NCBI GenBank assembly: GCA_029266615.1
Contig: JAQSWN010000025.1
Span: 1-64,000 of the forward strand
Origin: Polyangiaceae bacterium
Lineage (GTDB): Bacteria; Myxococcota_A; Polyangia; Polyangiales; Polyangiaceae
Length of the DNA stretch: 64,000 nucleotides
Direction: 5' to 3'
This document shows positions 1-7,637 of the stretch, in pieces. A model generated the notes under the pieces. The model did no database searches. It had not been told where the DNA came from and saw nothing but the letters and a program-made list of their open reading frames with translations. The stretch's first letter is position 1. Every line of letters starts with the position of its first letter. The position numbers and the translations under genes are program-made.

Positions 1-143
1 TCACCGTCGGGCAAGATCTCTCCGTGGGCTACGCCATCCACGGTACGACCGACGTCGAGCTCTACATCACGGAGTCCTTCACCTTCCGGGTGTTGGAGAA
101 CAAGGCCGCCGTTCTGTTGCGACGCGTTCCGGAGCGGCCGTAG
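1..143 (+). CDS. Encapsulin shell protein, C-terminal end only (partial)
   Basis: The first 46 codons of the window are the tail of a gene whose start lies to the left; the frame ends at TAG 141-143. The peptide contains VGQDLSVGY, then VELYITESFTFRVLE, then a short AAVLLRR end. This order resembles the C-terminus of family 1 encapsulins (linocin M18 / HK97-fold nanocompartment shells), where a QDLS-GY segment precedes an ESFTFR strand close to the end. Encapsulins assemble into protein shells that hold cargo such as ferritin-like proteins or peroxidases; any cargo gene would be outside the window. The identification rests on a short tail, so it is a family-level call. Confidence 0.65.
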   Translation, partial: TVGQDLSVGYAIHGTTDVELYITESFTFRVLENKAAVLLRRVPERP

Positions 144-175
144 CGGCACTGTTCGTTTTCGCTCCAAATCGGGTC

Positions 176-236
176 CCGAGGCGCGTGTGCGGCCTGTCAA
201 AACCAGCGAGATACAGGCTGGAAACGCGCGCCTCGG
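176..236. other. Nested inverted repeat between encapsulin and recombinase-like gene
   Basis: Outer arms ccgaggcgcg (176-185) and cgcgcctcgg (227-236) pair perfectly over 10 bp. Inner arms at 191-197 and 213-219 pair over 7 bp (one G-T pair), leaving a 15-base loop. The structure starts 33 bp after the encapsulin stop and ends 12 bp before the next start codon. There is no T-run, so it is not a classical intrinsic terminator. It could be a terminator-like RNA hairpin or, given the recombinase-like gene next to it, an old recombination site. Only the symmetry is seen. Confidence 0.5.
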
Positions 237-248
237 ATACTTGGGACA

Positions 249-794
249 ATGACCTTCCCTATTCGCTCGCTCAAAAGCGGCGGCTCCGGCGCCGCGATTT
301 GGCGTGACCTGAGCTCGCCCCCGGCCGCCAATGACGTCGCCCTCAATCGAGTGTCGCTGAGCCGGAGGCTGCCAACGGATGCGGAAGAAATCGAGCTGCT
401 CGGCGCGACGCTCGATCTCGCGAGCACGAGCGATTTACGCGCGGCGGCGCTCTTGGTCATGGTCGCGCTTGGTCTGCACAAGCGCGACATCGTCCACTTG
501 AACGTCGCAGACGTGCTGATGGTGGGCGCGGCGGTATGCGTGCGTGTCCGCGGGCGTCGCGCCTTGGGCCGGGAGACGTTCTTGCCCATCATTGGCGCGG
601 ACGCGCGCACGTTGCGCACCTACTTGTCCGAGCAGCATGGCGAGGCGCCCGACGGTGGCGCCCCGCTGTTCTACAATATCGAGCACGGCCGGGCGGATCG
701 GCGAAAGCGCATTACCGCTAACGCGGTCAGCTACTGGCTGTTGGAGCTACGCCTGCGAGCACGCCAAGTCCTCGCAGGCGTCGCGCCGGGCTAG
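249..794 (+). CDS. Degenerate tyrosine-recombinase-like protein
   Basis: A 181-aa protein. From about residue 63 to 170 it follows the core fold of XerC/XerD-type tyrosine recombinases: a helix LRAAALLVMVALGL, then VHLNVADV, a beta hairpin around VCVRVRGRRALGRETFLPI, and an LF-N turn. The first catalytic Arg, normally in the motif GLR, is replaced by His (GLHKRD, H77). The protein stops before the H-x-x-R box and the Tyr nucleophile would appear. It is therefore unlikely to recombine DNA, and may be a relic or a DNA-binding descendant. It runs convergently towards the response regulator that ends at 845, leaving 50 bp between. Confidence 0.55.
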   Translation: MTFPIRSLKSGGSGAAIWRDLSSPPAANDVALNRVSLSRRLPTDAEEIELLGATLDLASTSDLRAAALLVMVALGLHKRDIVHLNVADVLMVGAAVCVRVRGRRALGRETFLPIIGADARTLRTYLSEQHGEAPDGGAPLFYNIEHGRADRRKRITANAVSYWLLELRLRARQVLAGVAPG

Positions 795-844
795 CCGCGA
801 TCGCGCCGCCCTCCCGCCCCATCGCTCCGCGAGCCGCGGCTCCC

Positions 845-2221
845 TTATTCCTCTTCGGGCCCGGGCGGCGGGGCGGTGCCGTCCAGATGGCGATACAAAG
901 TCTTGCGCCCGATGCCCAGGACGCGCGCGGCTTTGCTCTTGTTGCCCGCGCACGCCTTGATGACCCGGGCGATATAGCGGCGCTCGACCTCTTCGAGCGG
1001 CAAGAGCTCGCTCGGGTCGTCGCTAGCGATGAGCACGTGGCCCGGCTGAAAGTCCCGCACTTTGCGGGGCAAGTCTTGGAGATCCACCACGTCCGAATGA
1101 CTGAGTGTGACCGCGCGCTCCACGCAGTTGCGGAGCTCGCGCACGTTCCCGGGCCAGTCGTAAGCGGCGAGCTTCTCGGCGGCAGCGGCGCTGAATTTTG
1201 CGATCGGCTTTCCGCTACGGACCGCGAGCTCGCCCAAGAATGCCTGGGCCAGCAACAGCACGTCCCCGCTGCGCGAACGAAGCGGAGGCAGCTCCACGTG
1301 AATGACGTTGACGCGGTAGAACAGATCCTCGCGGAAGCGGCCTTGCTCGACCGCAGCCTCGAGATCCCGGTTGGTCGCCGCGATGACGCGCACGTCGAAT
1401 GGCACCTCGTGATTGGAGCCGAGGGCGCGCACCGTGCGCTCCTCCAGCGCCCGCAGCAGCTTGCCCTGGAGCGCGAGCGGCATGTCGCCGATTTCGTCCA
1501 AGAGGAGCGTACCGCCCTGGGCCGACACGAGCAGCCCATCTCGTCGCGTACGCGCGTCCGTGAAGGCGCCGCGCTCGTAGCCGAATAGCTCGCTCTCCAA
1601 GAGCGTCTCCGGCATGGCCGCGCAGCTCACGGCCACGAAGGGCCGGTCCCGGCGCGAGCCGCGCGCGTGGATTTCTCGCGCCACGAGCTCTTTGCCCGTG
1701 CCGGATTCGCCCGTGATGAGCACGGTAGAGTCGCCCGTCTGCAGGTGCTCGATGGTGGCGTAAAGCCGGCGCATCGGCTCGCTGCTGCCGATGAGCGAGC
1801 CGTAGCGTTGGGAGGTGTCGACCACCCGCCGTAGCGCGTCCACCTCGGTGCGAAGCTCGTGATTTTCCACCGCGCGCTTGAGCACCAGGCCGATCGTGTC
1901 GATGTCGAACGGCTTGGTGACGAAGTCGTAAGCGCCGGCGCGCATAGCAACGACGGCCGAGTCGATGCTGCCGAACGCAGTCACCACGACGACGGGCAGA
2001 TGAGGCTTCATCTGCTTCACGCGGCTGCAAAGCTCGCTGCCGCTGACGCCCGGCATGTTCAGGTCCGTGACGACGACGTCGAACGGCTCTGTCTCGAGGC
2101 GAGCCAGCGCGGCCACTGGGTTGGTGTCCCAAGCCGCCTCGAAGCCAGAGTCGCGGAGGGCGTCCGCGAACATTTCACATTCAGCGCGTTCGTCGTCGAC
2201 GATGAGTGCACGAGGTTTCAA
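845..2221 (-). CDS. NtrC-family sigma-54-dependent response regulator
   Basis: 458 aa in the classical three-domain order. The receiver domain (1-118) has the acidic pair D9/D10, phospho-acceptor D53 and K103. The AAA+ domain (about 140-375) has Walker A GESGTGKE (171-178), Walker B LLLDEIGD (239-246) and an arginine-finger region. The sigma-54-contact loop reads GAFTDA (218-223) rather than GAFTGA, a variant found in many two-component activators. A Fis-type helix-turn-helix fills 411-446. It activates sigma-54 RNA polymerase by ATP hydrolysis when phosphorylated. The start ATG overlaps the stop of the upstream kinase by 4 bp, so the pair is translationally coupled. Targets are unknown; a sigma-54 promoter is present at 59660 in this window. 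Confidence 0.93.
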   Translation of the reverse strand: MKPRALIVDDERAECEMFADALRDSGFEAAWDTNPVAALARLETEPFDVVVTDLNMPGVSGSELCSRVKQMKPHLPVVVVTAFGSIDSAVVAMRAGAYDFVTKPFDIDTIGLVLKRAVENHELRTEVDALRRVVDTSQRYGSLIGSSEPMRRLYATIEHLQTGDSTVLITGESGTGKELVAREIHARGSRRDRPFVAVSCAAMPETLLESELFGYERGAFTDARTRRDGLLVSAQGGTLLLDEIGDMPLALQGKLLRALEERTVRALGSNHEVPFDVRVIAATNRDLEAAVEQGRFREDLFYRVNVIHVELPPLRSRSGDVLLLAQAFLGELAVRSGKPIAKFSAAAAEKLAAYDWPGNVRELRNCVERAVTLSHSDVVDLQDLPRKVRDFQPGHVLIASDDPSELLPLEEVERRYIARVIKACAGNKSKAARVLGIGRKTLYRHLDGTAPPPGPEEE

Positions 2222-3669
2222 GATGCCACCGCCGGCAGGAACACGGAGAATGTGCTCCCCATTCCCGACTGACTAACGACGGAGATGCTGCCGCCGTTTT
2301 CGAGGATGATGCCGTGGGCGACGCTCAGGCCGAGGCCGGTGCCTTGGCCGACGTCTTTCGTCGTAAAAAAGGGCTCGAAGATGCGCGCTTTAGTTGGTTC
2401 GTCCATGCCGTGTCCGTCGTCCGTTACCCGCAGGTAGGCGCGACGGCCTCCAGACGGGGGGTCGCCGTGAGAGGCAGGTTCCGTGCCACAGGTGATGCGC
2501 ACCCTGCCCCCTCGAGCGCAAGCGTGGATGCCGTTGACGACCAGATTCGAGAGCACCTGCTCGAGCTGGACCGGATCGCCTAAGGCCATGGCGTCCCCAT
2601 CGACGCCGATCTCGACCTCGACCCCGTGCTTCATCGCGATGGGCTCGACCAAACGCGCGGTGACGCGCGCGATGTGGTGCAAGTCCGTCGGCGCCGGTCG
2701 CGGCTCGCGTCGCCCCGCAAAGTCCAGCAGCTGGCGGATGATGACGGTCATGCGCTCCGCTTGTTCGGCAACGGCGGTGAGGTACTCGGACCCGACCTCG
2801 GCGTCGACCGTGCCGCGACGGAGCATCTTCACTCGCCCCGCGATGACGTTGAGCGGCGTACCGAGCTCGTGCGCGATGCCGGCGGCAAGCCGCCCTACCG
2901 TGATCAGGCGGTCGGCGTGGCGGAGCTGCTCGATTGCATCGATGCGCGCGGTGGTCTCCGCTTGCGTTCGCGCGTTGGCCTCGGCAAGCCGTTCGCACAT
3001 GGCGTTCACCTCGCTCGCCAGCTCTGAAATCTCATCGCGCTGTCGGAAGGAGAGCGGCCCCGCCAGATCACCTTGACCGATGCGCTGCGCTTTCGCGGCC
3101 AACAAATTCAGGGGCCTTCCGACGAGCCACACCCCCATCACGAGCACGACCATGCCCGAGAACCCGACCATCGCCAGGGTCGCGGCCAGCGTGCCCACGA
3201 GATTTCCGCGCACGAACTCGTCGCGGATGCCGAGCCGCTCGGCGATCTCGACCGCGCCGAGGAGCTCCCCTTTGTCGCCGTGCACCGGCACGCGCGATAC
3301 CAGAAATTCTTCGTCTGGCTCGCTCGGGTCCGCCATCACGAAGTTCTCGAGGTAATTGACCACGCCGCGCTGCGAGACGCGCCCTGGCGCGATCTCGTTT
3401 TGGCGGCCGCTCGGGTGAACGAAGCCGACACGCATGTGCTGCCGCTCCTCGTCGGCCTGGCGCACGAGCTGCATGGCGCGCGCTTGCCCGGCTACGATCC
3501 ATTCGTCCGCGACGCACACGGCGAGCGTCGTACCGACGAGCAAATGATCGCGCCGCATGTCCAAGTCGAAGAGCTCGATCTCTTTGCGGGCGCGAACCCA
3601 GCCGAAGATGATCAGCACCGCCAACGTTCCGAGCACCGTGGCCAGCACCAACTTGAGGGCAACTCTCAT
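2218..3669 (-). CDS. Sensor histidine kinase partner of the NtrC-type regulator
   Basis: 483 aa. One N-terminal membrane segment (about 5-24), a periplasmic sensor domain (about 25-155) of double-Cache/PAS-like length, a second membrane segment (about 158-183) and a HAMP linker (about 184-236). The HisKA box GIAHELGTPLNVI carries H267; the HATPase domain (about 365-480) has the N box NLVVNGIHA, G1 DDGHGMD, F box FEPFFTTK and G2 GQGTGLGL. It autophosphorylates H267 and should pass phosphate to D53 of the overlapping regulator. A sigma-70-like promoter with a flanking inverted repeat lies about 70-100 bp upstream. The signal sensed cannot be told from sequence. Confidence 0.93.
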   Translation of the reverse strand: MRVALKLVLATVLGTLAVLIIFGWVRARKEIELFDLDMRRDHLLVGTTLAVCVADEWIVAGQARAMQLVRQADEERQHMRVGFVHPSGRQNEIAPGRVSQRGVVNYLENFVMADPSEPDEEFLVSRVPVHGDKGELLGAVEIAERLGIRDEFVRGNLVGTLAATLAMVGFSGMVVLVMGVWLVGRPLNLLAAKAQRIGQGDLAGPLSFRQRDEISELASEVNAMCERLAEANARTQAETTARIDAIEQLRHADRLITVGRLAAGIAHELGTPLNVIAGRVKMLRRGTVDAEVGSEYLTAVAEQAERMTVIIRQLLDFAGRREPRPAPTDLHHIARVTARLVEPIAMKHGVEVEIGVDGDAMALGDPVQLEQVLSNLVVNGIHACARGGRVRITCGTEPASHGDPPSGGRRAYLRVTDDGHGMDEPTKARIFEPFFTTKDVGQGTGLGLSVAHGIILENGGSISVVSQSGMGSTFSVFLPAVAS

Positions 3670-3739
3670 TCGGGAGGCCGGTAGCCTTACGCCACACCAC
3701 CTCCGAGTCGATGCCGGGTGACCCTACATTCGAGTAACC

Positions 3740-3774
3740 TATGAATCGTTTCGCCACTACCGTGTCAAAACGAT
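3740..3774 (-). promoter_or_regulatory. Sigma-70-type promoter with inverted-repeat operator for the kinase/regulator operon
   Basis: On the minus strand a perfect -35 TTGACA (complement of 3763-3768) is followed after exactly 17 bp by TTCATA (complement of 3740-3745). It points at the kinase start at 3669. The 7-bp arms ATCGTTT (3745-3751) and AAACGAT (3768-3774) form an inverted repeat with 16 bp between them; one arm touches the -10 box and the other the -35 box. A dimeric repressor or activator could bind here. Function is inferred from the match only. Confidence 0.55.
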
Positions 3775-3783
3775 ACACTCAGA

Positions 3784-3948
3784 TCAGGGGTTGCTGTCTC
3801 GCTGCTGGGTGCGCTCAGCGTCGGCCAGCTTCTGCTCCACCTCTTTGAGGTGCTGCTGGTCCAACGTCGTGCGCATCTCGCCCAAGGCGCGCTTGGCTTC
3901 ACGCAGCTTGAGCGAGCCCCGGTCGAAGTCGATGCAGATGAGGCACAT
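3784..3948 (-). CDS. Small conserved-type CxxC-like protein, 54 aa
   Basis: A short frame from ATG at 3948 to TGA at 3784-3786 gives 54 residues starting MCLICIDFDRG and continuing in a strongly charged helical pattern (LREAKRALGEMRTTLD, then KEVEQKLADAE). The two Cys in the first five residues (C2, C5) make a CxxC pair that could bind metal or be redox active. The composition, with amphipathic heptads, looks like a real protein. I recall similar tiny CLICI-type proteins from myxobacteria but cannot verify that here. It lies 15 bp downstream of the Dabb gene, probably in one transcript. Function unknown. Confidence 0.6.
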   Translation of the reverse strand: MCLICIDFDRGSLKLREAKRALGEMRTTLDQQHLKEVEQKLADAERTQQRDSNP

Positions 3949-3963
3949 GGCTAAAGCCTACCA

Positions 3964-4263
3964 CTAGAGCTCGTAGTCGACGACGCGCCGCTCGGTTCGA
4001 AGCCCTCCAATCAGGTTTTTTACCGGTTCGTGCGCGGGGTGCTCCGCGTATGCGGCGAGCGCTTCCCAGCTGTCGTGAGTGGTGGTCAGCACGAGATCTG
4101 CCTCTTGCTCGCCGCTCACGAGGCCGATACCCACCTCCATCTTCGTGAGGCCCGGCACTTGTCCGAACATGCCGAGAAGCGCCTCACGGGCCTGCTCCGC
4201 CTGGAGGCGGCGGTCCTCCACCGTTGGCCCCTTGAGCTTCCACATCACGATGTGACGGATCAT
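3964..4263 (-). CDS. Stress-responsive A/B barrel (Dabb) domain protein
   Basis: 99 aa that form a single Dabb domain. It opens with the typical strand MIRHIVMWKLKG, then a long helix, LTKMEVGIGLV, the strand ADLVLTTTHDSW, and closes with AYAEHPAHEPVKNLI and a final VVDYEL strand. Dabb proteins are dimeric ferredoxin-like alpha+beta barrels; family members are stress-induced proteins or cyclases/decarboxylases of polyketides, and the small stand-alone bacterial ones are mostly uncharacterised. The His in the first strand and the HPAH motif are conserved positions. It lies upstream of the 54-aa CxxC protein on the same strand. A 10-bp perfect palindrome sits 12 bp before its start. Confidence 0.85.
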   Translation of the reverse strand: MIRHIVMWKLKGPTVEDRRLQAEQAREALLGMFGQVPGLTKMEVGIGLVSGEQEADLVLTTTHDSWEALAAYAEHPAHEPVKNLIGGLRTERRVVDYEL

Positions 4264-4274
4264 CGCCGTGCAAT

Positions 4275-4284
4275 ACCACGTGGT
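4275..4284. promoter_or_regulatory. 10-bp perfect palindrome upstream of the Dabb gene
   Basis: ACCACGTGGT at 4275-4284 is a perfect palindrome beginning 12 bp upstream of the Dabb start codon (4263, minus strand). In this position a bound protein would block translation-start-proximal transcription. The rest of 4264-4472 contains no gene that I can support; no Pho box was recognised ahead of the porin. Confidence 0.3.
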
Positions 4285-4472
4285 GCTCGGACAGCCGCCA
4301 CGGAACTTTCCGAGGCAAGCGCCTGGAGCATCAGCGGCGCCGTTTTGCCGGTGGGTTCGGTGGTCATCGAGAGCTCGTGCTCGCCGGTAGCTCCGCTAAA
4401 TCGCAGCTCAAAACTGATCGGTCGGAGAGAGCGGCGGCTACAAGGTAGTGAGTTGCTTTTCGTGTCTGCCCG

Positions 4473-5915
4473 ATGACTCCCGCATGCAGTTTGAGTGACA
4501 GATTCCGAGGATTGTGCACAGCCCCTTCCCTTGGAGTGCTGCTGCTGCTGCTGCTCGGGAGCCAAAGTGCGCGCGCGCAGGTTCCGGCCGCGCTGCCCGC
4601 AGCGCCTGCACCCTCGCCAGGGCCCGCAGCCGCGCCGGATTTGCCGCCGTCCTCCCGCGAAGCCGCGCCGGTCGCCACGGATCCCGCCGCGCCGGCCGAC
4701 GGAACAGCGGAGGACACGACGGCCGAGCTCGGGGCCGACGAGGAGGGGCGCAAGAAGAGGAAAAAGCGCAAGCATCGCAAACCCACGGACGACGACGCCG
4801 CTCCAGTGCCGGCGCTCGACGCGGCAAGGGCCGGCAACGCTGCGGACAAGAAGCGAGAGAAGCCAAACAAGCACGACTTCCGGCTCAAGGGTCGAGTGTT
4901 CGCGCTCGCCGAGCTTTCGCACCGGCGCGAGCGCGTGGTCACGGTCGAGAGTGGCCTCGTCGACCGCGACCGAGACGCGCTCGACGTGGAGCTGCAGAGC
5001 GCCCGCATCGGCGTGGACTACCACTCACCGTTGCCTTGGCTCTCGGCGGAGGTCGAGCTCGAGCTCGCCGGCAACGTGGAGGCCAAAGACGCGTTCGTGA
5101 AGGCGGGGCAACTATTCTTCGTCAAGGCCGGCCGCTTCAAGGTGCCGGCGGCGGCGATGGAAGTTGCTTCGCCGTGGACGCTACCGCAGGTGCGCCGTGG
5201 CCTCGTGCACAACTTGCTCGTCGATTGGATGGACGTCGCGGGTCGCGCGCCGGGCGTTGCCTTCGGGTACCACGAAAAGACTGGCCTCAAGCCGCGCGTC
5301 ACACTTGGGGTGTTTCAAGGTTCCACGCTGAAGAGCGTGCTCGGCTCGGACCGTGACGTCCGGCTCATCGACCGCGCGACGCTGCATGCGCAAACGTACG
5401 CGGCGCGCGCGGAGATCTCGCCGTTCGGCATCGCGCTGGGCGCCTGGTACGAGCAACGCGTCAACTCCATCGCCCTGAATCGGACCGCTCACTACGCGAC
5501 GTTCGGCTTGGACGCGACGCTCGACCGCAGCTTCGAGCATAGTGGAGTGCGCGCCTGGATCGACGGCGGCGCCGGGCAGAGTCCCTACCTGCACAGCGAA
5601 AAGCCGGGCCAAGGCGATCGAGCGTGGTTCACGTTCGGTCGTGCGCAGTTGGCGTACCGGCTCGGTGGGGTCGCGCAAGACGACCCTTACCTAGAGCCGT
5701 TCGGCTTCTTCGCGGTGCTGGATCCGGATACCGAGGTCGTATCCGACTTGGTAACCGAAGCCGCCCTCGGCGTGAGCGCCGGCTTTTGGGATCGTGCACG
5801 AATCACGCTCCAGGGTGAGATAACGAACGGCCAGCGTAACTTTCCGGGTGGGTTTCTCGGCGGTCAGACGCCGGACCACCGGAGCCTCCTGCTCCAGGCG
5901 GGAGCACGATTCTGA
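4473..5915 (+). CDS. Phosphate-selective-porin-like (OprO/OprP type) outer membrane protein
   Basis: 480 aa. A signal peptide with six consecutive Leu codons (CTG run near 4541) ends at SARAQ. A disordered Pro/Ala-rich and then very basic segment (about 37-130, with KKRKKRKHRK) precedes a beta-barrel region that opens with FRLKGRVFALAELS. Porin-like features follow: VDYHSPLPWLSAEVELEL, the FFVKAGRFKVP strand typical of the O/P porin family, alternating aromatic strands, and a last strand LLLQAGARF ending in Phe. O/P porins pass phosphate or pyrophosphate across the outer membrane. The stop overlaps the next start by one base, so it heads the phosphate/polyphosphate operon. The call is by pattern, not alignment. 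Confidence 0.7.
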   Translation: MTPACSLSDRFRGLCTAPSLGVLLLLLLGSQSARAQVPAALPAAPAPSPGPAAAPDLPPSSREAAPVATDPAAPADGTAEDTTAELGADEEGRKKRKKRKHRKPTDDDAAPVPALDAARAGNAADKKREKPNKHDFRLKGRVFALAELSHRRERVVTVESGLVDRDRDALDVELQSARIGVDYHSPLPWLSAEVELELAGNVEAKDAFVKAGQLFFVKAGRFKVPAAAMEVASPWTLPQVRRGLVHNLLVDWMDVAGRAPGVAFGYHEKTGLKPRVTLGVFQGSTLKSVLGSDRDVRLIDRATLHAQTYAARAEISPFGIALGAWYEQRVNSIALNRTAHYATFGLDATLDRSFEHSGVRAWIDGGAGQSPYLHSEKPGQGDRAWFTFGRAQLAYRLGGVAQDDPYLEPFGFFAVLDPDTEVVSDLVTEAALGVSAGFWDRARITLQGEITNGQRNFPGGFLGGQTPDHRSLLLQAGARF

Positions 5916-7621
5916 TGTTCATCGTATTCGAGGGCATCGACGGAAGCGGCAAAACCACGATCTCCAACCGTGTGGCCGCGGCCCTGACCGCGGAGGGCAT
6001 TTCGGTGAAGCACCTGCGCGCCGAAGGGAAGTTCGTGTCACCCGTCTCCGAAGGCATCCGCGAGTTCGGGCGCAACTCGCAGAACTGGGACTTGTCGTGG
6101 CAAGCGGAGTTCCTGCTCTACGTGGCGCGGGACGTTCAACTGATCCACGAGGCGCTACGCCCGGCGCTCGCGGATCACGACATCGTGCTTGCCGACCGCT
6201 TCCTGTACACGCCAGAGGTGCTCGGCCGCCACGGCCGGCGCCTGCCGGAGAGCTTCACGCGCCCCATCCTCGCCGCTGCTGCGGATGGCTTGGAGCCGGA
6301 CTTGGTGATCCTGATCGACGTGGATCCAACCTTCGCGCGCGCTCGCCGCAAGCTACGCAAGCTTGCCGAGCAACCGGCGAAGCCGCCGTCGCGCAAGGGC
6401 CTCTCGGGCGTCGGCCTCCAGCAGCGGCTGCGTCATGGCTACCTCGCGATGGCGGGCGAGCACCCGGAACGTTGGGTCGTGCTCGAAAACGAAGACGCGC
6501 TCGAGCGCAGCGTGGAGCGCGCCGTGAGCCTGATTCGCGACGCGCACCGTGAAGGAGCCGCGCGCGCGATCGCGCGGTTCCGAACCGCTGCGAAACGAGC
6601 GCCGAACGCCGCCGCGGTCACCAGCCTAGAGGGTGCGCTGACCGCGTTCTTGAGGGTCGTAGACGGTTTGAGCGCCCGCGAGCCGCGCGTCGCGGCGTAC
6701 CTGCTCGGCGGCATGTTCGGGCCCGAGATCGACGAGCGCCGTCGAGCCCTGTTCGAGCGCGCGCCTGACGCGGTGCTCGCGGCCGCGCGAGACTTGCCTG
6801 ACGAGACGAGCTTCGAGCTGCGGCGTCGCGCCTGTCGCGAGCACCCCAGCCATACGCTGCGCTCTCTCGGCCTCTCTCTGCGCAGCCCCGGCGGCTGGGA
6901 GCTGTGGGAAGAGCTCGCCGAGCTCGCTCCCGCCGACGCGGTCGCGTGCCTCACGGGCATGGACGAAGAGCGCGCCTGGCACGCGCGAGAGCGCTACTAC
7001 GCCGCAAGTCCCGCCCTGGCGGCGCTGGTGATCGGCAGCTTGCTCGGCATCGGGTCGGCCCGGGCGGCCCAGCTTCGACAACGGCTGCTCACCGAGCGCG
7101 AGCGGGAGCTCGGAAGTGACTACGACATCGCTCGTTCGCTCGCTCGTTCGGTGACCGGGCTCGCGGACGAGGCCGCTTGGGCTCTGCGACGCGCGGCGCG
7201 CCCGGCCGCCCCCGTGGCAGCCTTGGCGTCGCTCCTGGGGGTGTCCGACGCCGAGAGCTGGCGCTGGCGCGCGGACGCGCTTCGCCGCGCTCCGAAGGTG
7301 GTGATGGCGACGCTGCGCGACCACTCCGAGAGCGAAGCGTGGGAAATGCGTCGAAGCGTCGCGGCGGATTGCAAAGAAGCGCTGGACGGCCTGCAGGGTG
7401 TGGACAGCGAGCCCGCATGGGCGTTGCGGGACGGCGGCCGAGACATTTGGCCGTCTACCGTGGTCAAGACGCTCGGAAAATTGGCCGACAATCCTCGCGG
7501 CCGCGCCCTCGTCGAGCGACAGCTGCGAAGGTACCCTGACAACGTTTCACTCCTCAAGCACGTGTCGAGCATCTCACTCGGTCTGCACCGACTCGACCTC
7601 AACTCCGACGAACCAAGCTAA
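5915..7621 (+). CDS. Thymidylate-kinase-fold P-loop protein with C-terminal W-x-x-R repeats
   Basis: 568 aa. Residues 1-215 resemble a dTMP kinase: MFIVFEGIDGSGKTT gives the P-loop (G7-T15), D94-R95 matches the DR(Y/F) motif, VILIDVD is the third strand, and a Lys/Arg-rich LID follows. The family normally ends near 215 residues; here about 350 more follow. They contain a repeat of 26-28 residues with an aromatic and an Arg three positions later: F300, W328, W355, W422, W449, W476 and W502, each followed by helical Ala/Leu-rich sequence. This looks like an alpha-solenoid. In a VTC/porin/Na-Pi operon the substrate may not be dTMP; polyphosphate kinase 2 enzymes share this fold. Actual substrate unknown. 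Confidence 0.75.
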   Translation: MFIVFEGIDGSGKTTISNRVAAALTAEGISVKHLRAEGKFVSPVSEGIREFGRNSQNWDLSWQAEFLLYVARDVQLIHEALRPALADHDIVLADRFLYTPEVLGRHGRRLPESFTRPILAAAADGLEPDLVILIDVDPTFARARRKLRKLAEQPAKPPSRKGLSGVGLQQRLRHGYLAMAGEHPERWVVLENEDALERSVERAVSLIRDAHREGAARAIARFRTAAKRAPNAAAVTSLEGALTAFLRVVDGLSAREPRVAAYLLGGMFGPEIDERRRALFERAPDAVLAAARDLPDETSFELRRRACREHPSHTLRSLGLSLRSPGGWELWEELAELAPADAVACLTGMDEERAWHARERYYAASPALAALVIGSLLGIGSARAAQLRQRLLTERERELGSDYDIARSLARSVTGLADEAAWALRRAARPAAPVAALASLLGVSDAESWRWRADALRRAPKVVMATLRDHSESEAWEMRRSVAADCKEALDGLQGVDSEPAWALRDGGRDIWPSTVVKTLGKLADNPRGRALVERQLRRYPDNVSLLKHVSSISLGLHRLDLNSDEPS

Positions 7622-7637
7622 ACTGAAAGACTCGCGC

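Noticed and set aside
4541..4556. CTG run in the porin signal peptide
   Set aside because: In-frame Leu codons of a normal signal peptide; slippage is possible but no evidence.
4260..5024. Long minus-strand open frame opposite the porin N-terminus
   Set aside because: No domain or signal; its composition is explained by the reverse of the porin's Pro/Ala/Lys-rich segment.
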